From: Pedobacter rhodius
Lineage (GTDB): Bacteria; Bacteroidota; Bacteroidia; Sphingobacteriales; Sphingobacteriaceae
DNA: 64,000 bases
Direction: 5' to 3'
Assembly (NCBI RefSeq): GCF_027213645.1
Contig: NZ_JAPWGL010000002.1
Coordinates: 620,001-684,000 of the forward strand
The position numbers and the translations under genes were made by a program. The stretch's first letter is position 1. Every line of letters starts with the position of its first letter. Below, piece by piece: positions 56,725 to 64,000 of this stretch. The notes under the pieces are model-generated. The model was not told the DNA's origin. It saw nothing but the letters and a program-made list of their open reading frames with translations, and searched no databases.

Positions 56725-58386
56725 CTACCTTCCTTCATCATGCATCGTATCGCTATATGGATTTGCATGCGAATAATCTACTGCCGAAACTTTGTAATCA
56801 GTCGGCGCAAAACTTTGAGCGCTGCTTAAAGCCATACCTAGTTCAAACCTGGTCGGATAAGGTGTTTGCAGCAAGCTGCCTGCAGGAATATACGGGAAAG
56901 TTTCCAGATAAGATTGCATTACACTAGGGCTAACCCTTCTGTTGATGTAAGCGCGACTCAATTGATGAGGCTCCCGTAAACCCGCAGCACCAAGCAGTTC
57001 TACTGCACTCGCTACGGTAAGGTTATGGAAATTTTTCACCCGAACGGTTTTATCTTCAACAACCAAACCTTTCATTAAACTCTGGTCTTGTGTGGCTACC
57101 CCGGTCGGACAAGTATTGCTGTTACATTCCAATGCCTGAATACAGCCTAAAGCGAACATCATTCCACGGGCAGCATTACACATATCTGCACCTAAAGCAA
57201 TATTTTTTACCAGGTCAAAACCGGTTGAAACCTTTCCTGAAGCAATAATTTTAATGTGTTTCTTCAGGTCAAAACCATTTAAAACATCGTAAACAAAAGC
57301 AACACCCTCACGTAAAGGCATACCAACAGAATTCGAAAATTCCTGCGGCGCTGCGCCTGTTCCGCCTTCACCACCATCAACCGTAATAAAATCAGGATAG
57401 ATGCCGGTTTCTATCATCGCCTTGCAAATGGCAAAAAACTCACTTTTCCGGCCGATGCATAGTTTAAACCCGACTGGTTTTCCTCCTGATAAATCCCGGA
57501 GTTTTTTAACAAATTCTAATAAGGTTATCGGCGAATTAAAGGCCGAATGTGCTGGCGGCGACAAAACATCTTTTCCTTCAGGCACCAAACGGATTCGGGC
57601 CACTTCTGCAGTCACTTTTTTAGCGGGTAACATACCTCCATGACCCGGTTTTGCGCCCTGAGAAAGCTTAATCTCGATCATTTTAACCTGATCGGTTTTT
57701 GCCCGCTCCGCATAGGCATCATAATTAAAAGTACCATCGTCGTTTCTGCAACCGAAATAACCTGTACCAATCTGCCAGATCAAATCGCCTCCCGGTTGAC
57801 GGTGGTAATCACTTATCCCGCCTTCGCCGGTATTATGGGCAAAATTACCCATTTTAGCACCACCGTTTAAGGCTAAAATTGCATTCTGACTTAAAGAGCC
57901 AAAACTCATGGCTGATATATTATAGATGCTTGCCGAATAAGGTTTTTTACAATCAGGCCCGCCAACCAATACACGCGGGTCTGAATTTAATTCATGGTGG
58001 GAAATCGCCGCAATGCTGTGGCTTAACCATTCGTAGCCGTTTTCATAAACATTTAATTGTGTTCCGAATGGAATGGTATCATTATCTTTTTTTGCCCGTT
58101 GATAAATCAAGGAACGGTTTAACCGGTTATAAGGGGTTCCATTGGTATCACTTTCTACGAAATATTGATAAACCTTTGGCCTCAATTCTTCCATAAAATA
58201 CCTCAAACGGCCAAAAACCGGGTAGTTCCTGACGATACTGTGCTTGGGTTGGTATAAATCATAAATACCCAGTAGTACAAATGGCCCGGTGAAAAGGAAT
58301 GTCCACCATAGAAACGGATGATACAAGCCCAGCATAATGGTTAGGGCAACTAAAAATGCGGCTATCGCAACGAAAGCTTTTCTCAT
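56725..58386 (-). CDS. FMN-binding glutamate-synthase-like protein
   Basis: A 553-residue protein of the glutamate-synthase central/FMN-domain family. It has two N-terminal membrane segments (AFVAIAAFLVALTIMLG and WWTFLFTGPFVLLGIYD), then the FMN/glutamate-synthase domain (YNISAMSFGSLSQNAILALN, TVDGGEGGTGAAPQEF). The Cys cluster CNSNTCPTGVATQ is typical of the family's 3Fe-4S site. It lacks the glutaminase domain, so it is not a full GOGAT. Role in this group is unsettled. Confidence 0.88.
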   Translation of the reverse strand: MRKAFVAIAAFLVALTIMLGLYHPFLWWTFLFTGPFVLLGIYDLYQPKHSIVRNYPVFGRLRYFMEELRPKVYQYFVESDTNGTPYNRLNRSLIYQRAKKDNDTIPFGTQLNVYENGYEWLSHSIAAISHHELNSDPRVLVGGPDCKKPYSASIYNISAMSFGSLSQNAILALNGGAKMGNFAHNTGEGGISDYHRQPGGDLIWQIGTGYFGCRNDDGTFNYDAYAERAKTDQVKMIEIKLSQGAKPGHGGMLPAKKVTAEVARIRLVPEGKDVLSPPAHSAFNSPITLLEFVKKLRDLSGGKPVGFKLCIGRKSEFFAICKAMIETGIYPDFITVDGGEGGTGAAPQEFSNSVGMPLREGVAFVYDVLNGFDLKKHIKIIASGKVSTGFDLVKNIALGADMCNAARGMMFALGCIQALECNSNTCPTGVATQDQSLMKGLVVEDKTVRVKNFHNLTVASAVELLGAAGLREPHQLSRAYINRRVSPSVMQSYLETFPYIPAGSLLQTPYPTRFELGMALSSAQSFAPTDYKVSAVDYSHANPYSDTMHDEGR

Positions 58387-58398
58387 GTTTTGTTAAAA

Positions 58399-58653
58399 TT
58401 ACGTGTGGTATCTGCATTGCAGCATAATGATTGCGGAATTTTCTACTTTGTAGATCAATCTATGTTCCAAATTAATCCTTCGCGACCACCAGCCCGAAAA
58501 AATGTGTTTTAACGGCTCAGGTTTTCCAGTTCCCTCAAAAGGCGTACATTCAATTTCTTTAATCAAAAGATTTATTTTCTTGACAATCGATTTATCAACT
58601 GCCAGCCAATAGAGGTAATCTTCCCAGGCCACTTCAAGAAATAATTTAGTCAT
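58399..58653 (-). CDS. yoeB: YoeB-type mRNA-cleaving toxin
   Basis: An 84-residue RelE-fold toxin of the YoeB/Txe type, which cuts mRNA in the ribosome A site. The start at 58653 is an ATG overlapping the antitoxin stop; a TTG six bases earlier is less likely. Seen: PFEGTGKPEPLKH (active-site Glu loop), SRRINLEHRLIYKV (Arg) and the C-terminal CRYHT (His then terminal residue), all family marks. It follows the YefM gene and is translationally coupled. Confidence 0.92.
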   Translation of the reverse strand: MTKLFLEVAWEDYLYWLAVDKSIVKKINLLIKEIECTPFEGTGKPEPLKHIFSGWWSRRINLEHRLIYKVENSAIIMLQCRYHT

Positions 58654-58903
58654 TATCAATTAAGTCTTGCGCCCTGGCTAAACCCTTTTCATAATCTTTT
58701 AATCCTTGTTCCAGTCTAAGTGCATTTTTTGGACTTTTTAATAAATAAAAAGTTTCTTGCATGCTATCATAATCCGCTTTGGATAACACAACCACGTCCT
58801 CTCCTTTGGCCCTGGTTACAAATAAAGGGGTATGATTAGAAAAAACCTTATCTAAATAAGACTTTAAGCTTTGCCTGAATGACGTATAATTCGTGATTTC
58901 CAT
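58646..58903 (-). CDS. yefM: YefM-type antitoxin
   Basis: An 85-residue antitoxin. The N-terminal MEITNYTSFRQSLKSYLDKV and VVVLSKADYDSMQETFYLL are the conserved DNA-binding/dimerisation half; the C-terminal acidic tail ends LARAQDLIDND. It overlaps the toxin start by a few bases. It sits between the membrane glutamate-synthase-like gene and tsaC, with its own promoter presumed in the 130-base gap upstream. Confidence 0.92.
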   Translation of the reverse strand: MEITNYTSFRQSLKSYLDKVFSNHTPLFVTRAKGEDVVVLSKADYDSMQETFYLLKSPKNALRLEQGLKDYEKGLARAQDLIDND

Positions 58904-59036
58904 TTCTAAGTGAATTTATATTTCCCAAAATTAAACATTACACAAAAACTGTACAACTATTTGTACATATTTTAGCATCTGTATTATTTAATACGTTCTT
59001 TAAACAACCAACACCATTAATTGTTATTTTTACGCT

Positions 59037-59657
59037 ATGCTTATTAAGATCTACCCGGAAAACCCAAATGAAAGAGCCATTGAACAGGTTGTTGATGTAC
59101 TAAAAAAAGGTGGTTTAATCATCTACCCTACGGATACCATTTATGGTTTGGGCTGTGACATTACCAATCCGAAAGCGATTGAAAAAATTTGCCGCATACG
59201 TGGAATAAAACCGGAAAAGGCGAACTTTTCTTTTGTTTGCCATGATTTAAGCCACATTTCTGATTTCATTAAACCGATTGATAATACCACCTTCAGGGTT
59301 CTGAAAAAAGCTTTGCCCGGCCCCTTCACATTTATATTTAACGCAAATAATAACGTTCCTAAATTATTAAGCTCGAATAAAAAAACAGTTGGTATCCGTG
59401 TGCCGGATAATAATATTGCAAGGTGTATTGTTAAAGAACTGGGCAACCCCATTCTTTCTACTTCCATAAAAGATGATGACGAATTGGTAGAATATTCAAC
59501 CGACCCGGAATTAATTTATGAGAAATACAAGGATTTGGTTGATTTAGTTATCGATGGTGGTTATGGTGATAACGAGGCTTCAACGGTTGTGGATTGTACC
59601 AATGGTGAATTTGAAATTATCCGGGAAGGAAAAGGAAATATTGAGGACTTTTTGTAA
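59037..59657 (+). CDS. tsaC: L-threonylcarbamoyladenylate synthase
   Basis: A 206-residue TsaC/YrdC-domain enzyme. It makes threonylcarbamoyl-AMP for the t6A37 modification of tRNAs. Sequence marks: [39 protein letters not shown] and [13 protein letters not shown] near the end. No Sua5 C-terminal domain, so TsaC length. Unlinked to other t6A genes. Confidence 0.92.
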   Translation: MLIKIYPENPNERAIEQVVDVLKKGGLIIYPTDTIYGLGCDITNPKAIEKICRIRGIKPEKANFSFVCHDLSHISDFIKPIDNTTFRVLKKALPGPFTFIFNANNNVPKLLSSNKKTVGIRVPDNNIARCIVKELGNPILSTSIKDDDELVEYSTDPELIYEKYKDLVDLVIDGGYGDNEASTVVDCTNGEFEIIREGKGNIEDFL

Positions 59658-60338
59658 ACAGTTTTTTAAAGAATTCATAGTTAGAATGACTCAATGAGCT
59701 TTAATGACAGTTTTTTTTCTAAAATGTCATCCGATAGCTATAGGATGCGAACTGAAGACTTGGAATATGTAAGCGCGAGAAGCAATCTTCTTTGTAGAAA
59801 GACAACTAATACATGAAAGATTGTCTCGATCGCCTCGAAATAGCCGCCTCGCAAATACGACTTAACGAACCTCAACAACCACTTTTCGGAAAACATATCC
59901 AGTTTATAATTTTATCAACATCTGAGATAAAATACTTTATAAATATCTAGATTTATATCATAAATAGCTAACTACCATTTTCATCAACGCAGCTAACTTA
60001 ACATCCCCTCAATATTAAATTAATATTTGAACCCTATTTTCGCATCCTAAACATCCCCATATGACGCAAAATTTACTTCAATAGCGCTGTTTCACAGCTG
60101 GATAGTTTGCTATGCAAATTGATTTCCTATTTATTCATGTGTAATAGGTCTCGCTCATATGCTGAGCCCGATTCGCTTTGAATATTCAAATCGTTTAATA
60201 ATCATCTTTAATAAACTGAACGATAAAACCTTACAATACAGGTTAAATCATAACCGGATTTTCTTTGGCATCTCCTCTATTAAATGCCTGTCTTCCGAAA
60301 TACGATTATAAATCATTTTATATCCCTATGAAATTTTT
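59658..60338. other. Gap before the PHP-domain protein gene
   Basis: About 680 bases. It has a hairpin repeat fragment near 59720-59750 with CATCCGATAGCTATAGGATG, and a stretch near 59775-59835 with GAAGCAATCTTC. No gene. The upstream region of the next gene lacks an obvious promoter match. Confidence 0.6.
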
Positions 60339-63300
60339 ATGAAAAAACTTTTACTATTATCCCTGGTATTTCTTATTTCCACGCGTCTGTTTTCTCAAGT
60401 GAGTTTAACAGCTTCTCCATATACAGAAAATTTTGATGGCATTGGCACAACACTTCCGGCAGGTTTTTCAATAAGAACAGGTGCAACAGCAACCACTTTA
60501 GGTACAGTTGCTGCATTTACAAACACAGCAGCAGCCTGGAATGCTACAGCAGGCGGGTTCAAAAATTTTGCATCTGCCGCGATAGGTCCATCCACAACAA
60601 CAACTACCGCTCAGAATGCAGCAACTGATAGAGCACTTGGCATTAGGCAAACCGGAAGTGTAGGAGACCCCGGTGGAGCATTTGTGTTTCAACTAGCAAA
60701 TACCACAGGTAAAACTTCCCTGAGATTAACTTTAAATCTGCAATCATTGGATGCTACTTCTACACGACAAGCAACTTGGCGGATAGATTATGGTTTCGGT
60801 GCTACACCAACTACATTTACCACAGCTGCAACTACAACCGGAACTTTTACTACAGGTGCTTCAACGTTTACCAATAATGTTATAACTGCAGATTTCGGTA
60901 ATGCGCTTGATAACTATTCGGGACCAATTTGGATTAGAATCGTAACGCTTGCTACAACAACCGGTGCCAATATTAGGCCTTCAACAGCAATAGATAACTT
61001 TAGTTTATCTTTTACTTCAGGCAGCGGAACATCAACTCCAACATTAACAGCTGCACCAGCTAGCTTGGCCTTCGGTAACCAAACCACAGCTACAAATTCG
61101 GCTGCTCAAAGTTTTACGTTAAGTGGCGCAAATTTAACCGCTAATACGAGCATATCAACAATATTACCTTTCACGGTATCTAAAGACAACACAACTTTTG
61201 CTACATCAATTAGCTATAGTGTTTCAGAAATATCGGCTACTCCTGCCGTATATGTAAGATATAGTCCTACAGCTACTGGTGCTTCAGCAGGTAATGCCAG
61301 CATTTCGAGTACTGGTGCAACTTCAATAAATGTTGCCTTAACAGGAACAGGTGTCTCTGGAGATACCACCCCGCCTGTTACAACTGCAACTTATCCAAAA
61401 ACAAGTAATGCAACCCTTACATCTGTAGATTTAGTAAATAATATTAACGAAAACGGAACAAGTTATTACGTCTTACTCGCATCAGGCGCAACGGCCCCAA
61501 GCCCGGCCCAGGTTAAGGCAGGTTTAAATGCAAGTGGCACGGCAGCTTTAAAATCGGGGTCGTTTTCAAACACGGCAAACACAGATGCCTCGGCAACCAT
61601 AAGTGCATTAACAGCCGGAACTACTTATACTTTCTATGTGGTTTCTCAGGATGCCGCAGGCAACTTACAAACAACGGTTTCAAATGTAAATGCAACAACC
61701 ACAAACCCTCCATTAGTAAGCGCATCGATTATCATCAGCCAGTATTATGAAGGTACATCAACCAACAAATGGATCGAACTAACCAATTTAACCAATTCAC
61801 CAATCAATACCACTTCACCACAATTAAAACTCGCGCTCTATAACATTTCAGGCGATGCAGGCACCATTAACATTACAGGAACACCGGCTCAAATTGTAAA
61901 CCTGAATTTTACAATCCCTGCACTTGGCTCTGTTTTATTAGGCAATACAGGTAACAGCACCGAGGTTCCGTATTTAACGTCGGCCAGCGCAATACAAAAC
62001 AGCAATACCGTAATTAACTTTAATGGTAATGATGGTATCGCTTTACTGGATGCAAATAACAATATTATAGATGCATTTGGTCAGGGCGTAAATGCAAAAG
62101 ATGTATCCTATGTAAGAAGCTTAAATGTAACAGCACCCAGCCCTACCTATACTGATAGCGATTGGACACGAACAACCTTAGCTATTGTTCAAAATGCAAT
62201 TGATGATGATGATGTAAACAGATTGGGCGTTCATTTTCCTCCAAACTTACCTGTATGTGCTGCGCCATCCGTTCCGGCAACAGCATTAACCTTCAGCAAT
62301 GTAACAACCAATAGCATCTCAGCCGGCTTTACAAAGTCTACTGATGCAAATGAATATTTAATCATCAGGAGCTTAAATTCGACGCTAAATGCGTTACCTG
62401 TTGATGGAACAGCCTACGCCGTTGGTTCTTCATTTGGTGGCGGCACGGTTATCAATAAAATTGTGAGCAATACATTTACTGATAACGGTTTAAATAGCTC
62501 TACAAATTATTTTTATTTTATAATCCCGCTCAATAACCTTTCCTGTACTGGTGGACCAAAATATTTAAACACCAATATTTTAACTGCTTCGCAAACTACA
62601 AATACACTATTGCCTTGTTCAGTTCCTGCAGCACAACCTACGGCATTTAACATTACTTCATCAAACTACAATTTTGTACAAGCCGCATTTACACCGGTTA
62701 CAGGGGTAGATGAATACCTGGTTGTAATGAGTACTAGTAATAGTTTAACGGCAAATCCGACTAACCAAACGCTTTATAATGTTGGCGACCAGTTAGGTGG
62801 TGGTATTGTTGTAAAAAGAGGCTCGGGCGGCACCTTTATCAGAAATGGACTGACCCAGAATACAAATTATTATTTTTACGTTTTTTCAGTTAACAGCAGT
62901 TGCAGTGGCGGTCCGATTTATTTAACCAATCAGCCACTTACCGGAAATTTCAAAACGGGGGTATTAGATGTAAACAAACTCAATTTTTACTATGGAAACC
63001 TACATAGTCACAGCAGTTATTCTGATGGAAACAAAGATGATTTAACCAAGAAACCAGAGGACGATTATGCTTTTGCTAAAAACTCGATGAATCTTGATTT
63101 CCTGGGCATATCAGAACACAATCATACCCAGGCCGGCATGTCTTTAGCGAACTGGCAACCAGGAATTGATGCAGCAAAAAAAGCAACTACCTCTAATTTT
63201 GTAGCCATGCATGGTATGGAATGGGGTGTAATTAGTGGTGGCGGGCACGTTATCGTTTATGGTATCGATTCATTAATTGGATGGGAATCAGGCGAAAATC

Positions 63301-64000
63301 AAATTTATGTTCCAAAAAGCACTTATACCGGTTCTACAGGATTGTTTAGAATTATTAACAGACATGGTTTGAATGCCGTGGCAACGTTAGCGCATCCGAA
63401 TACAACCGATTACAATAACATATCGGCAACTTATGATTTAAGTGCTGATAGTGCAATTGTGGGAACTGCTTTAGAAAGTGGCCCTGCCTTTTCAACGAAT
63501 ATCACTTACTCAGATCCGGCAAGTTCAATGAGTTATCTAAGCTATTACAACCGTATGCTGGCGAAAGGTTATCACCTGGGCGCAAGCATAGACCACGATA
63601 ACCATAACTTAACTTTCGGTCGCCATACACGGGCAAGGTTAGTGGTGCTCGCCCCTGCCCTCACCGAAAATGATTTGCTGGATGCCATTAAGAAAATGCG
63701 CTTTTATGCTTCACAAGATTCAGCAGCTAAAATTGTTTTCACCATTAATAAACAACCTGTCGGTAGCGTATTTAAAACCGCAGGTGCGCCTCAAATTGAA
63801 GTAAGTTCGATTACAACAAGCCCTGTTACCAGCATTAAAATCCTATACGGAACGCCTGGTAGCGGTGTAAATCCGGTAGAATTAACTACAGGCACATCAT
63901 CAAGTTTAACGTATATCGATAATGCTTTAGCCAATCTATCAACAGGTTATTATTATGCAGATATTGTAGAAGCAGATGGAAGTCGGATTATTACCTCCCC
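60339..64000 (+). CDS. Large secreted PHP-domain protein with Fn3 and lamin-tail domains (cut by window edge)
   Basis: The frame starts at 60339 and is open to the end of the window (1220 codons shown, unfinished). The start MKKLLLLSLVFLISTRLFSQ is a signal peptide; a shorter upstream ATG at 60328 stops at once. After a Thr/Ala-rich N-terminal region comes a choice-of-anchor-D-like domain (around ALTGTGVSG), a fibronectin-type III domain, a lamin-tail domain (IIISQYYEGTSTNKWIELTN), another Fn3-like region, then a PHP phosphoesterase domain with metal-site HxH in YYGNLHSHSSYSDG, SEHNH and DHDNH near the end. Similar proteins are secreted metallohydrolases of unknown substrate. An outer-surface sorting domain may follow outside the window. 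Confidence 0.85.
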   Translation, partial: MKKLLLLSLVFLISTRLFSQVSLTASPYTENFDGIGTTLPAGFSIRTGATATTLGTVAAFTNTAAAWNATAGGFKNFASAAIGPSTTTTTAQNAATDRALGIRQTGSVGDPGGAFVFQLANTTGKTSLRLTLNLQSLDATSTRQATWRIDYGFGATPTTFTTAATTTGTFTTGASTFTNNVITADFGNALDNYSGPIWIRIVTLATTTGANIRPSTAIDNFSLSFTSGSGTSTPTLTAAPASLAFGNQTTATNSAAQSFTLSGANLTANTSISTILPFTVSKDNTTFATSISYSVSEISATPAVYVRYSPTATGASAGNASISSTGATSINVALTGTGVSGDTTPPVTTATYPKTSNATLTSVDLVNNINENGTSYYVLLASGATAPSPAQVKAGLNASGTAALKSGSFSNTANTDASATISALTAGTTYTFYVVSQDAAGNLQTTVSNVNATTTNPPLVSASIIISQYYEGTSTNKWIELTNLTNSPINTTSPQLKLALYNISGDAGTINITGTPAQIVNLNFTIPALGSVLLGNTGNSTEVPYLTSASAIQNSNTVINFNGNDGIALLDANNNIIDAFGQGVNAKDVSYVRSLNVTAPSPTYTDSDWTRTTLAIVQNAIDDDDVNRLGVHFPPNLPVCAAPSVPATALTFSNVTTNSISAGFTKSTDANEYLIIRSLNSTLNALPVDGTAYAVGSSFGGGTVINKIVSNTFTDNGLNSSTNYFYFIIPLNNLSCTGGPKYLNTNILTASQTTNTLLPCSVPAAQPTAFNITSSNYNFVQAAFTPVTGVDEYLVVMSTSNSLTANPTNQTLYNVGDQLGGGIVVKRGSGGTFIRNGLTQNTNYYFYVFSVNSSCSGGPIYLTNQPLTGNFKTGVLDVNKLNFYYGNLHSHSSYSDGNKDDLTKKPEDDYAFAKNSMNLDFLGISEHNHTQAGMSLANWQPGIDAAKKATTSNFVAMHGMEWGVISGGGHVIVYGIDSLIGWESGENQIYVPKSTYTGSTGLFRIINRHGLNAVATLAHPNTTDYNNISATYDLSADSAIVGTALESGPAFSTNITYSDPASSMSYLSYYNRMLAKGYHLGASIDHDNHNLTFGRHTRARLVVLAPALTENDLLDAIKKMRFYASQDSAAKIVFTINKQPVGSVFKTAGAPQIEVSSITTSPVTSIKILYGTPGSGVNPVELTTGTSSSLTYIDNALANLSTGYYYADIVEADGSRIITS

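Overview
The window looks like chromosome from a Bacteroidota member of the Sphingobacteriaceae, most probably Pedobacter or a close relative. The evidence is a SusC/SusD locus run by an ECF sigma/FecR pair, a TonB gene, Oar-like TonB receptor, class III glutamine synthetase, a DUF6266-type protein typical of that family, promoters of the TAnnTTTG type, and many short dispersed repeats between genes. Genus assignment is inference.

Layout. 1-8.5 kb (minus strand): a polysaccharide utilisation locus reading sigma factor, FecR anti-sigma, SusC, SusD, DUF1735 lipoprotein, GH27 alpha-galactosidase (cut by the window edge). 8.5-11 kb: a decayed stretch with an alginate-lyase fragment, three copies of a CAAACGTTTG palindrome and an antitoxin whose PIN-type toxin has been reduced to its tail. 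11-14.8 kb: small lipoproteins, a TspO-like membrane protein and an orphan three-PAS histidine kinase.

15-25.6 kb is an accessory island and the most interesting part. It holds (a) a very AT-rich two-gene module, an unrecognised 287-residue protein plus a ClpA/B-like AAA+ ATPase with an internally duplicated N-terminal domain, bounded on both sides by related C-terminal gene fragments; (b) an opposite-strand two-gene module, a metallo-beta-lactamase-fold protein overlapping a 1480-residue trypsin-like protease/STAND NTPase fusion, resembling type 1 AVAST (Avs1) anti-phage systems; and (c) a serine recombinase gene broken by two in-frame stops with its small companion gene. It ends beside tRNA-His.

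25.9-64 kb is mainly core genome: rnhA, fructose-bisphosphatase, trmN6, purL, tonB, class III glutamine synthetase, purM, an Oar-like receptor, dihydrolipoyl dehydrogenase, ferritin, a circularly permuted ATP-grasp/alpha-E/transglutaminase operon, asnS, a glutamate-synthase-like protein, a YefM-YoeB toxin-antitoxin pair, tsaC and a large secreted PHP-domain protein cut by the right edge. Gaps between these genes are rich in repeats: a five-copy 109-bp tandem array, hairpin repeats, short tandem repeats, and one repeat copy lying inside the purL reading frame.
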